Of a DNA stretch of 64,000 bases, positions 54,878 to 62,652 are shown in pieces. Positions within the stretch are counted from its first letter, which is position 1; each line of letters begins with the position of its first letter. The notes beneath the pieces are model-generated. The model was not told the origin of the DNA and did not search any database. It saw nothing but the letters and a program-made list of their open reading frames with translations. This stretch comes from Microbacterium oleivorans (GTDB taxonomy: Bacteria > Actinomycetota > Actinomycetes > Actinomycetales > Microbacteriaceae), in assembly GCF_001644225.1 (NCBI RefSeq), contig NZ_LSTV01000004.1, forward strand, positions 169,723 to 233,722, in the 5' to 3' direction. The translations under genes were made by a program, and so were the position numbers.

Positions 54878-55315
54878 ATGTCGCTAATCACGCTCGCGGA
54901 TGCCATGGGACGCACGCGCACGCTCACCCGCACCTTCCTCGTGATGATCGCGATCACTGCGGGGATCGTCGCGGGGCTGCTTGCGATGCACTCCCTGAAC
55001 AGCCACGCCACCAGCACCGGTCACCTCGACACCGTTACGACTGCCCCTGCCGCCTCGCACCACGCTCAGGACGCCGCTCCGGTCGGGGAACCGGCGGCGG
55101 GGGAGTGCGATGACTGTGCCGGTGGGCACGACACCATGATGTGGTTGGCGTGCGTGCTCGGCCTGCTCGTGACCGTGCTGATCCTCGCCCGCATCACCGG
55201 AAATTGGCGGACCACCGACCCCGATCGCGGATCCCTGACCGTCTCGTTGTGGCCGGGTTGCCTCGCACCGGTGCCTCCACCCTCATTGATCGTTCTCTGC
55301 ATCAGTCGCACCTGA
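54878..55315 (+). CDS. DUF6153-like small membrane protein of the copper operon
   Basis: 145 aa. The first membrane helix (TFLVMIAITAGIVAGLLAM) is followed by a His-rich outer loop (SLNSHATSTGHLD, AASHHAQD) with CDDC, then a second helix after HDTMMWLACVLGLLVTVLIL and the tail PPSLIVLCISRT typical of DUF6153 proteins. Likely extracytoplasmic copper handling. Confidence 0.8.
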   Translation: MSLITLADAMGRTRTLTRTFLVMIAITAGIVAGLLAMHSLNSHATSTGHLDTVTTAPAASHHAQDAAPVGEPAAGECDDCAGGHDTMMWLACVLGLLVTVLILARITGNWRTTDPDRGSLTVSLWPGCLAPVPPPSLIVLCISRT

Positions 55316-55398
55316 GGATGCCGCTGCCTGCCCCCGCGCAGGCACGGCTCACCCTGCCCGCCGGGCGGGAACCTCGTTGACGACTTTTGGAGAACCTC

Positions 55399-56016
55399 AT
55401 GAAGATCCGTACTGCGGCGACTGCCGCGCTCGCCCTGACCACCGCCCTTATCCTCGCCGGGTGCTCCGACACCGGGAACGCCGGGGGTGGCATGTCTGGG
55501 ATGGACCACGGCGGCTCCAGCAGCAGCGCCGCCCCCTCCGCTGACGCGTCTGCGAACGCGAACGACGCGGACATCATGTTCGCGACGATGATGATCGCGC
55601 ACCACCAGCAGGCCATCGAGATGTCCGACGTGTTGCTGAGCAAGGACGACATCGACCCACGGGTTGTTGACCTCGCCGATGGCATCAAAGCCGCCCAGCA
55701 GCCCGAAATCGACACGCTCAACGGCTGGCTGCAGGAGTGGGGCGCCGACACCTCCGGCACGGACATGGATGGCATGGATCACGGCGGAGGGATGATGAGC
55801 GAAGAGGACATGCAAGCCCTCGACGCGGCGACCGGCACCGAGGCGGCCAAGCTGTTCCTGGAGCAGATGATCGAGCACCACAACGGTGCAATCGAGATGG
55901 CTCAGGAAGAAGTCAGCAACGGGCAGAACCCGAACGCGACCGCCCTCGCGCAGAAGATCGTCGACGACCAGACCGCCGAGATCGCTGCGATGGAGGACAT
56001 CCTCGCCAGCCTGTGA
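55399..56016 (+). CDS. DUF305 lipoprotein of the copper operon
   Basis: 205 aa. Signal peptide ending in the lipobox LAGC, then a Ser/Gly/Met/His linker and a DUF305 four-helix domain with MMIAHHQQAIEMS, the central MDGMDHGGGMM and MIEHHNGAIEMA. DUF305 proteins commonly accompany copper resistance and their His/Met motifs may bind metal. GGAG is at good distance before the ATG 55399; an upstream in-frame ATG at 55387 is less well placed. Confidence 0.9.
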   Translation: MKIRTAATAALALTTALILAGCSDTGNAGGGMSGMDHGGSSSSAAPSADASANANDADIMFATMMIAHHQQAIEMSDVLLSKDDIDPRVVDLADGIKAAQQPEIDTLNGWLQEWGADTSGTDMDGMDHGGGMMSEEDMQALDAATGTEAAKLFLEQMIEHHNGAIEMAQEEVSNGQNPNATALAQKIVDDQTAEIAAMEDILASL

Positions 56017-56082
56017 CCGGCAGGAGTGGGACGGCGCCCGCGCCGTCCCACTCCTCGATTCCCGCTTCGCAAGGTCAACACC

Positions 56083-56982
56083 ATGACACACCTCCCTCTT
56101 CACTCCGCCCTGCCCTCATCCCGCACGCTCACCCGTTGCCGTTCCCTCGCCGCCGTCACCGCGATTGCGGTCGGAGCTCTCACCCTCGCCGGATGCGCCT
56201 CACCCGAACCGGAAGTGACATCACCAGAGCCTGTAGCCACCACCCACGTGCACAGCATCGTGCCTGCCCCGGACGGAAACGGGTTCCTCATCGGCACCCA
56301 CGAAGGCATCTACACCGCCACCGAGGACGGCCAGCTCGGTGACCCGGTCGCCGGCCCCGTGTTCGATGCGATGGGTCTGACCTCGATCGACGGCACCCTG
56401 ATCGCCTCCGGTCACCCCGGGCCCGACACTCCTCCCGAACTCGGCGCCCCGCACCTGGGCATCATCCGCAGCACCGACACCGCGCAGTCCTGGCAACCCG
56501 TCGCCTACACCGGCGAGAAGGACTTCCACGTCCTCGCCGCCGGCCCTAGCGGCACCCTGTACGGCATCACGACCGACAACCCCGACATCCTCACCAGCAC
56601 CGACCAGGGCCAGACATGGGCACCCACCGGCAGCGCCCTGCCGGCGTTCAACCTGACCGTCGACGCAGATGAACGCCTCATTGCATCCACTCCCGACGGA
56701 CTACAGGTGAGCCTCGACGGCGGGGGCCGCTTCGTCCCGTGGGACGGTGCCCCACTCATCGCACTTCTCAACACGTCCCCCGACCGGCAACGCATTGTCG
56801 GGATTGGCAGCGGCAACACCCTCTGGGTCGCGCAGGCAGGATCACAGGCGTGGGAGCAAGTGGGCGTTGCCCCAGCCACCCCGCAGGCCGTTGCGATTAC
56901 CGACACTGGCGACATCCTTATCGCCGGGGAATCGGGGCTCACCGCGCTACCCGTTTCCAAGCAGTTGACTTCACCGAACTGA
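56083..56982 (+). CDS. sortilin/BNR-repeat-like lipoprotein (F510_1955-type)
   Basis: 299 aa. A long signal peptide ends in the lipobox LAGC. The body repeats Asp/Gly-rich turns such as APDGNGFLIGTHEGIYTA, SIDGTLIASGHPG and IIRSTDTAQSWQPVAY, the pattern of exo-alpha-sialidase-like or BNR propellers annotated as F510_1955-type proteins in copper islands. Likely extracellular and membrane-anchored; no catalytic role can be assigned. Confidence 0.83.
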   Translation: MTHLPLHSALPSSRTLTRCRSLAAVTAIAVGALTLAGCASPEPEVTSPEPVATTHVHSIVPAPDGNGFLIGTHEGIYTATEDGQLGDPVAGPVFDAMGLTSIDGTLIASGHPGPDTPPELGAPHLGIIRSTDTAQSWQPVAYTGEKDFHVLAAGPSGTLYGITTDNPDILTSTDQGQTWAPTGSALPAFNLTVDADERLIASTPDGLQVSLDGGGRFVPWDGAPLIALLNTSPDRQRIVGIGSGNTLWVAQAGSQAWEQVGVAPATPQAVAITDTGDILIAGESGLTALPVSKQLTSPN

Positions 56983-56988
56983 CCGACC

Positions 56989-58403
56989 ATGACGGACATC
57001 CAGAGCGTCACTGACGACGTCCCATGCGGTTGCGGCCCCACTGCGGAAGAGGCCCGCACGCTACGTGGGGGAATCACTCGGAGGCGCGCGCTCAGCGCCG
57101 GCGCGATCGGGGTCTTCCTCGCCGCGACCGGAGCCAGCCTCGCTCCGTCAGCATTCGCCGCGGAATACCCCACCTGGGATGACGTCGAAAAGGCTCGGAA
57201 CAACGAGGCCGCGAAGGGCGCCGGAGTCACCCGAATTCAAGGGCTGATCCGATCACTTGAGCAGGACCTGGACACGAAGCAAGCCGAAGCCGACCGGCTC
57301 GGCCAAGAACATGTCCTCGCTCTGGAGGCCTACGAGGACGCCGTCGCGCGCGCCGAGTCCCTCCAGCAACAGGCCGACGCCGAGTCGGCCCGGGCCGACG
57401 CTGCCGCGGCCAAGCTTGGTGCCCTCGCGGCTGAGCAATACCGCTCAGGGAACACCGATCCGACCCTGGACCTGTTCTCTTCCGGCTCCGCCGGTTCCGC
57501 AGAGGATCTGCTGTCCCGGTTGGGGACGATGGACCGTCTCGTCGACGCGAACCGGAAGGTCTACGCCGACGCTGCTGGCGCCCGCGACAGCGCACGCCAC
57601 CTCAGCGATCAAGCTCAGGTAGCTCGCGACGAACGTAACCGCCGGGAGGCGGAAGCCGAACAAAAGATGCAGACGGCGCAAGCAGCGGCGCAGGCAGCCC
57701 TGGCCGCGCTAGCTAGTCAGAACGGGTACCGTGACGTGCTCGACGCTCAACTCGCAGCCCTTCAGACACAACATCCCGCACGATCAGCCAGTACCAGGCC
57801 GGTGTGGAAGTTCGACGCAGGGAGCGCGAGGCGCGCATCCGCCGTGCGCGGGAAGCAGCGGCTGCCCGCGCTCGCGAAGAAGAACGACGCCGCCGCGAGG
57901 AAGAACGGCGCCGACAAGCCCCAAACAACGTCGGAACCGGAGGCGAAAGCTCCAGTAGCGGGGGCGGCGGGGGGAAGGTCCAGTCCTCCGGGTGGGTTCG
58001 ACCGGCGCACGGATGGATCAGCTCGTGGTTCGGAACCCGCGGCAGCATCTGCCGTAACGGCTACTGCACCCGCGCCGGCCATCGGGGGATTGACTTCGCG
58101 AGCAGCTGCGGATCCCCGATCTACGCCGCGTACCCCGGCACCGTCATCTTTGCTGGGCACAGCGGCGCATGGGGCAACTACATCAAGATCCAGCACGCAG
58201 ACGGCACGGTCACTGGGTACGCGCACATCATCAACGGTGGCTACAACGTCAACTACGGGCAACGAGTGCGCGCCGGTCAAGTTATTGCGTACATCGGCAG
58301 CACCGGCGCCTCCAGCGGCTGCCACCTCCACTTCGAGGTGTACATCGGCGGCGTCCGGGTTGACCCTGCCCCCTTCCTCCGAGCACGAGGGGTCGCAGTT
58401 TGA
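56989..58403 (+). pseudogene. M23-family metallopeptidase disrupted by a frameshift
   Basis: The first frame (56989 on) encodes a Tat-like signal (ITRRRALSAGAIGVFLAA) and a long coiled coil, ending LAALQ near 57765. The +2 frame continues from DTTSRTISQYQAGVEVRRRE (57765 on) through a helical stretch to an M23 domain with HRGIDFASSCGSPIYA and GCHLHFEV (zinc His ligands). One base is missing around 57763-57765. Restoring it gives one secreted peptidoglycan hydrolase. The C-terminal part could start at GTG 57804. It may be a pseudogene or a sequencing indel. Confidence 0.8.
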
Positions 58404-58867
58404 ACCACCCCACCCCCGGACCGCCCGCGGGCACAACTGTTCGCCGCTCGGAGGCAGCACCTGGCGAAGAGCGAACATCTGCCCTGGAGCATGCGTTGCA
58501 ACTGCGTGCATTCGATGGCCGGATGACCGTTACGCAGAGGGCAGCCCACATTGCCGTGTACCTGGAGCTGGCGCGAGAGCTTGATACACGCGACGCCCAG
58601 TCCGAGGGTGTATCGCCTGACCTGTGCGCGTGGGACGCTACGGTCATTCAGGCCGCCGACGCCTGCCGGGAAGTTGCGGTGATGCTCGGCCAGGCCACCG
58701 TCGAGCTGGCCGCGGTACGGAATACGGTGCGGCGGTGCCTTTCCGCGATCTCGTCGTGTGGCGACATCTGCGGACCACACAAGGAGGCCACTGCTTCCTG
58801 CGCACGGCGAGTGGACATCGCCAGACGAGGGGCGAAGGCTTGCGCGGACCTCATTTCATCCATCTGA
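58400..58867 (+). CDS. hypothetical helical protein, Cys-containing
   Basis: 155 aa. It starts at TTG, inside the M23 stop (TTGA). The sequence is helical, with DACREVAVMLGQATVELAAV, RRCLSAISSCGDICGPHKEA and CARRVDIARRGAKACADL. Spaced Cys recall the four-helix Csp-like copper proteins encoded 200 bp on, but no full Cys set is present. Last gene of the copper module. Confidence 0.65.
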   Translation: MNHPTPGPPAGTTVRRSEAAPGEERTSALEHALQLRAFDGRMTVTQRAAHIAVYLELARELDTRDAQSEGVSPDLCAWDATVIQAADACREVAVMLGQATVELAAVRNTVRRCLSAISSCGDICGPHKEATASCARRVDIARRGAKACADLISSI

Positions 58868-58889
58868 GCAGCCTTCCGCTGCGGTCGCA

Positions 58890-58977
58890 CCGGTAACGAT
58901 CGTTTCCGGGCGAGCCGAGGCTGCGTCAACCGGCCGCCGTGAACGTTGGCCGTATTGAACCTGGTTTACGGCCGCCA
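58890..58977 (+). repeat. island palindromic repeat, copy e
   Basis: CCGGTAACGATCGTTTCCGG (58890-58909) is the first box. The second, GTGAACGTTGGCC... AACCTGGTTTACGGCC (58939-58972), closely parallels copy f. It marks the boundary between the copper operon and the Csp module. Confidence 0.75.
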
Positions 58978-59071
58978 TTCATCGACAGACCTCAACCCCC
59001 TACGTCGACCCTCGACCCCGCTCTAGGGTGACCGCATGTCGGGGAAGGCCCCCGAAGAAAGGAAAGCAGCC

Positions 59072-59476
59072 ATGACTGTTGCAGATCAGATGCTCGCCAC
59101 CCACCCGAAAGTCGGTTTCGCCGCAACCCAGGACGCCCTTCTGCGCTGTATCGAGGCATGCGCCGAATGCGCCCAGGCATGTACCGCCTGCGCGGACGCA
59201 TGCCTCGGAGAAGACATGGTCGCGGAGCTCGTTACATGCATCCGGAAGAACTCGGACTGCGCAGACATCTGCGCCGCCACAGGTGCAGTGCTCTCCCGTC
59301 AAACCGCACCGGATGTTGCAACGGTTCGCGCCCTGCTCGAAGCCTGCCGCACCGCCTGCGCGTCCTGTGCCGCCGAGTGTGAACAGCACGCAGACATGCA
59401 TGAGCACTGCCGCGTGTGCGCCGAATCCTGCCGCCGCTGCGAGGAGGCATGCACCGACCTTCTCGCCGCTCTCTAA
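59072..59476 (+). CDS. four-helix-bundle Cys-rich copper-storage protein (Csp family)
   Basis: 134 aa with about 20 cysteines spaced on four helices: CIEACAECAQACTACADACL, CIRKNSDCADICAATG, CRTACASCAAECEQHADMHE and CRVCAESCRRCEEACTDLL. This is the Csp (DUF326) pattern, which stores many Cu(I) ions inside the bundle. No signal peptide is seen, so it is probably cytosolic (Csp3-like). The ATG at 59072 has AAAGGAAAG at good spacing; an ATG at 59036 next to a TAGGGT box is an alternative. Confidence 0.9.
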   Translation: MTVADQMLATHPKVGFAATQDALLRCIEACAECAQACTACADACLGEDMVAELVTCIRKNSDCADICAATGAVLSRQTAPDVATVRALLEACRTACASCAAECEQHADMHEHCRVCAESCRRCEEACTDLLAAL

Positions 59477-59605
59477 AGCGGACCAGGTTCGCAGTCCTCC
59501 TGCGAGCACTACCCGCCATTGGCGGTCGCTGACGGGACGGTCGATGCCGCAATCGCCCGCCCAGCCACCGTCGCCGCACCCCCTCCCATCCGAACAGGAG
59601 ACGTC

Positions 59606-60226
59606 ATGACCGCGAACGACCACCCCGATCCCAAGCAGAACGACCAAAGCGCAGAGACCGACGATCACAGCCAGCAGGGTCATTCCAAGCCCTGGAAAAT
59701 GTATCTCCGATTCGGGGCGATGATCCTCACCGGGATGGTTGTCATGTACTGGGTGATGTTCGTCGGCTCCTGGGAGTGGAGCCACATCCGCTTCAGCGAA
59801 AGCCGCGTCTTCATGGCCCTGACCATGGGCGGTGCGATGGGGTTGGTGATGCTGGCGTGGATGCTCAACATGTACAAGAGCGTCAAAGCGAACATCGCCG
59901 TCGCCACAGTTAGCGTCCTGCTGCTCGCCGGCGGAGTCGCGCTTGACCGCAGTCAGATCACCGTGGACGACACCGCCTGGATGAACGCGATGATCCCCCA
60001 CCACTCCCTCGCCATCACCCGCTCCGAACGTGCACAGATCCAGGACGTTCGCGTCTGCGAACTCGCCGCCGAAATCAGCGCGGCACAGCGCAACGAAATC
60101 CTCGAGATGAACTGGCTCATCGACGACATTTCGAGTAATGGAATCGCTGAAACCCCAGAAGAGGCGCAGGCCCGTCCCGCCCCGACGTTCGATGAGACAG
60201 CCCTGCGAGGATGCCCCAACGAGTAG
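59606..60226 (+). CDS. membrane-anchored DUF305 protein
   Basis: 206 aa. A His/Asp/Gln-rich N-terminus (DDHSQQGHSKPWK), three membrane helices (about 32-54, 68-90, 96-114), then a DUF305 domain with WMNAMIPHHSLAITRSERA and SAAQRNEILEMNWL. It is adjacent to the Csp gene, consistent with metal handling at the membrane. Unlike the DUF305 lipoprotein, only one HH motif is evident. Confidence 0.87.
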   Translation: MTANDHPDPKQNDQSAETDDHSQQGHSKPWKMYLRFGAMILTGMVVMYWVMFVGSWEWSHIRFSESRVFMALTMGGAMGLVMLAWMLNMYKSVKANIAVATVSVLLLAGGVALDRSQITVDDTAWMNAMIPHHSLAITRSERAQIQDVRVCELAAEISAAQRNEILEMNWLIDDISSNGIAETPEEAQARPAPTFDETALRGCPNE

Positions 60227-60287
60227 CTGCTCTCAATCTGCCCTTGTCGGAGTGTGATGACGCTGGAAGCGAGCCTCACCACGTGGT

Positions 60288-60384
60288 GTCAAAAACGATC
60301 GTTTCCGGCCGCATCGAGACGAAGTCATCAAAGGCCCCACCGGAAACGTTGATCAAAACCTGGTTTCGGCCGACCTTTTCGGCG
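60288..60384 (+). repeat. island palindromic repeat, copy f
   Basis: Box 1 is TCAAAAACGATCGTTTCCGG (60289-60308). Box 2 is CCGGAAACGTTGATCAAAAC followed by CTGGTTTCGGCC (60340-60371). The tail GACCTTTTCGGCG follows. One of the best-preserved two-box copies. Confidence 0.8.
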
Positions 60385-60441
60385 TGATTCACCGAACTCC
60401 GGGGCATCCATCAAGTCGGGCGCGCGCGGTCGTACGGCTGA

Positions 60442-60708
60442 TTACGTTGCGCCCGCGTCCAGCGTCGCCAGTTCGTCTTGGATGCGTTTGCGCTCTGCGG
60501 GCGTAAAGCGCCGCACCGGCATCGACAAGATTGCATCGGCTGCAACCGCCGAGATCTCGAAAGCACGCTCGATCGCGCGTCGAACGTCATCCGCGTCACC
60601 CGACGCATTCGCGCAGACTGCTAGGAGCTCTTCTGGTCGATCCATCACGGCGATGTACGCAAGCAGGATGTCGCGGCGAGCACGATCCGTTTCTCGATCG
60701 TCCATCAT
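60442..60708 (-). CDS. 88-aa GyrA/ParC C-gate-like mini-protein, paralogue 1
   Basis: 88 aa, soluble, helical, no signal. RRDILLAYIAVMDRPEELL, then DADDVRRAIERAF, then AADAILSMPVRRFTPAERKRIQDEL corresponds in order and spacing to the GyrA stretch that reads AHILE-alAvalaniD, then AQAILdlrLqkLTglE-eKi. The DNA-gate, catalytic Tyr and beta-pinwheel are all absent. It is about 64% identical (by hand count, 56 of 88) to the protein at 61337. Function unknown; a gyrase modulator or dominant C-gate mimic is only a hypothesis. Confidence 0.7.
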   Translation of the reverse strand: MMDDRETDRARRDILLAYIAVMDRPEELLAVCANASGDADDVRRAIERAFEISAVAADAILSMPVRRFTPAERKRIQDELATLDAGAT

Positions 60709-60781
60709 GTCGGAAGGGTATCCAGTGGCGACGTCACCCTGCCAGCGCCCTTCTGCGAGCCGTGGTGTTGACTCACCCCAG

Positions 60782-60885
60782 CCCGCCGAAAATGATCGTT
60801 TTTGGCTGAGTGGTCCCGAACGCGCAAGAACGCCCGCCGAAAAGGTGGGTCAGAAACTGATTTCGGCGGGCGTTTTCGGTTGGGT
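60782..60885 (+). repeat. island palindromic repeat, copy g
   Basis: Box 1 is CCGAAAATGATCGTTTTTGG (about 60784-60803). Box 2 is a perfect 12-bp stem CGCCCGCCGAAA (60831-60842) with TTTCGGCGGGCG (60861-60872), followed by TTTTCGG. It separates the mini-GyrA gene from the secreted-protein gene and shows the full-length form of which copy b is a deletion. Confidence 0.8.
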
Positions 60886-60943
60886 CAGTGGCTGCTTCCG
60901 AGGTTGCTGGTGAGGTGGCCGTGGAAGGCGGTGGCGGTGTGGT

Positions 60944-61285
60944 TCAGGTGCACCCGTCACCAACTTCGTCGATGTTCGTGTTTGCCTGGACCCGCCAAGA
61001 CGTCGTCTTGCCGCCCGAGTTTGGGTAGGTCCAGAAGTGGAAGTTTCCATCAGCAGTGTGGACGAGCCGGCTTCCGTTGTAGTACTTGAGGGTTCCGCGG
61101 AAAGCCAAGGTTGTCCTTACATATAGTTCCGTGCCAGCAGGGCAGAAAAGTAAACCTGACGCACTAGTCACAGCGGCTGGCGTGACAGGAGCTGCGGCAA
61201 CGGGGGACGCATGCGCAACGCCTCCGACTAGCAACGAGATAGTAGCCAAGACCGCCGCAGTGCTCGATCGCTTTCGATCTGTCAT
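60944..61285 (-). CDS. small secreted protein, hypothetical
   Basis: 113 aa. A signal peptide (VLATISLLVGGVAHA region) is followed by a mature domain of about 75 residues with two Cys (LLFCPAGTELYV and GDGC) that could pair, and beta-rich FRGTLKYYNGSRLVHT. No family recognised. It is upstream of the second GyrA-like gene on the same strand, with a 51-nt gap in between on the genome. Confidence 0.7.
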   Translation of the reverse strand: MTDRKRSSTAAVLATISLLVGGVAHASPVAAAPVTPAAVTSASGLLFCPAGTELYVRTTLAFRGTLKYYNGSRLVHTADGNFHFWTYPNSGGKTTSWRVQANTNIDEVGDGCT

Positions 61286-61336
61286 ATTTGCTTACTAGGT
61301 GTCGTGTTGTGAGATCTGATCCTGCGGGCAGTTTCG

Positions 61337-61603
61337 TCAGGCCAGGGCTGCTTTCAGTTCTTCGAGCTCGTCCTCAATCCGCTCTCGCTCGCGGGGGGTG
61401 AAACGTCGGATCTGCATTGATAGAACTGCGTTCGCGGCAAGTGCGGGGAGATTGAATGCTTTCTCCACGGCACGCCGGACTTCGTTCGCGTCACCCGATG
61501 CAGTCGCGCAAGCCGCCAAGAGCTTCTCTGGCTGATCCATAACGGCGATGTACGCCCGCAAGATGTTGCGGCGAGCGAGCGCGTGTTCCCGGTCGCCTGT
61601 CAT
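61337..61603 (-). CDS. 88-aa GyrA/ParC C-gate-like mini-protein, paralogue 2
   Basis: 88 aa starting MTGDREHAL; a longer frame reaches 61648 but the paralogue's alignment fixes the start at 61603. RRNILRAYIAVMDQPEKLLA, NEVRRAVEKAFNL and ANAVLSMQIRRFTPRERERI repeat the GyrA-like pattern of the first copy with no gaps. Both copies lie within separate repeat-bounded modules 0.6 kb apart, suggesting duplication of a module followed by divergence. Confidence 0.7.
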   Translation of the reverse strand: MTGDREHALARRNILRAYIAVMDQPEKLLAACATASGDANEVRRAVEKAFNLPALAANAVLSMQIRRFTPRERERIEDELEELKAALA

Positions 61604-61676
61604 GCCGCGAGCGTATCGAGAGCAAACAGCGGTGGCTAGTGGGGTCACCGCGGCGGACCTGCCATCTGCCCAGCAT

Positions 61677-61778
61677 CCGCCGAAAAACGATCGTTGTCGG
61701 CGGGGTGCGCGCGAGTGAACGAACGGGCTCCCGGAAAGGTAAGCCGGAACAGGGTTTCGGTGGACCTTCTGGCGGGCC
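61677..61778 (+). repeat. island palindromic repeat, copy h
   Basis: Box 1 is a near-perfect palindrome CCGCCGAAAAACGATCGTTG then TCGGCGG (61677-61703). Box 2 begins CCGGAAAGGTAAGCCGG and ends GGGTTTCGGTGG, with a further CTTCTGGCGGG (61731-61776). Copy i shares box 2 closely. Confidence 0.8.
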
Positions 61779-61902
61779 GTGCGCGGGATTCTGCGGACAG
61801 GTCGAGTGGTGGAAGCTGTTTCTGTGCGGCTCGGTATGAGATAGGAAGGATCATGCCGATTCAGCCAGCCCAGCGCGACATCGGGCTCGATAGGACGTTT
61901 CG

Positions 61903-62154
61903 ATGCACTGGTGGCTGACCAAACTGCTCGAAGTCTCGATGCGCTTTATCTGGCCAATCGCGGGGATTCTCGCTGGGTGCGCGCTGATCTGGATGACGAT
62001 CGTTTTTGCTAGCAGGGACGGGGATCTCTGGGTCCTTTTGATACCGGCGCTCACCGTCCTTCTGGTCTCGACGTTCGCGCTCATATGGAGCAACACCGCG
62101 CGCGCCAGGAAGCAGTGGCAGCAGTACGAGATGCTTGACGACCCCGACAGCTAG
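61903..62154 (+). CDS. two-helix membrane protein, hypothetical
   Basis: 83 aa. Two membrane helices (FIWPIAGILAGCALIWMTIVF and LWVLLIPALTVLLVSTFALIW) with a short acidic loop (SRDGD) and a charged tail ending DDPDS. TAGGAC (61891-61896) lies 6 nt before the ATG. A one-gene module between repeats h and i. Confidence 0.65.
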   Translation: MHWWLTKLLEVSMRFIWPIAGILAGCALIWMTIVFASRDGDLWVLLIPALTVLLVSTFALIWSNTARARKQWQQYEMLDDPDS

Positions 62155-62267
62155 CTTGGGACGCGCGCCCTCTGGTCAAGGGCACCCAGTTCGCGACACT
62201 CTCAACGACAGAGCGATCGTCTGGTCCGCAGGTAGCGGGGTTATTTGACTTGGCATCTGCGGTGCGG

Positions 62268-62374
62268 CTCGCCGCCGAAAACGATCGTTTGCGGCTCGCA
62301 GGGCGTGGAGCGGCCAGATGGGGTGCCAGAAAGGTAAGCCGGAACCGAGTTTTGGCAGACGTTTCTGGCGGGCC
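62268..62374 (+). repeat. island palindromic repeat, copy i
   Basis: Box 1 is GCCGCCGAAAACGATCGTTT then GCGGC (62271-62295). Box 2 runs CCAGAAAGGTAAGCCGG to GTTTTGGC (62326-62356), followed by CGTTTCTGGCGGGCC, whose reverse complement matches the left end of the copy. Thus the whole unit is also a long imperfect inverted repeat. Confidence 0.8.
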
Positions 62375-62451
62375 ATGTAGATGAGAGGTCGGAACAGCCG
62401 AAAGTCACCATCCGACCGGTGCGTCGCCTTCGAGAGCATCGGCGGGTGAGG

Positions 62452-62652
62452 TCAGCGACGAGATTGCTTTCGCTTCTTGTAGAACGCTATTCCGATGATC
62501 GCCAGCCCCATCGGGATACCGAGAAGGGCCCAGGAGGAGAGCCTGCCGGTGTCGACTCCTGCGGAAAGCAACAGCATCGCCGCTACGGAAACCGCGATGA
62601 AGATCAGGCCGAGCGCCGGGTAGCTCTTCCAGGAAGACGTGTCAGATGCCAC
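62452..62652 (-). CDS. two-helix membrane protein, hypothetical
   Basis: 66 aa. Helices LGLIFIAVSVAAMLLLSAG and WALLGIPMGLAIIGIAFY with a basic tail KKRKQSRR. It overlaps the upstream gene (62872-62642) by 11 nt and is likely co-translated. No family recognised. Confidence 0.6.
   Translation of the reverse strand: MASDTSSWKSYPALGLIFIAVSVAAMLLLSAGVDTGRLSSWALLGIPMGLAIIGIAFYKKRKQSRR

Noticed and set aside
61996..62012. Repeat core inside the gene at 61903 (GACGATCGTTTTTG)
   Set aside because: It encodes the membrane-helix residues MTIVFA in frame and has no arms; probably coincidence.
61730..62345. Iron boxes in GAAAGGTAAGCC sequences of repeat copies h and i
   Set aside because: They share GGTAAGCC with the true box at 6332 but lack the inverted second half (CTTACC); they are part of the repeat's second hairpin.
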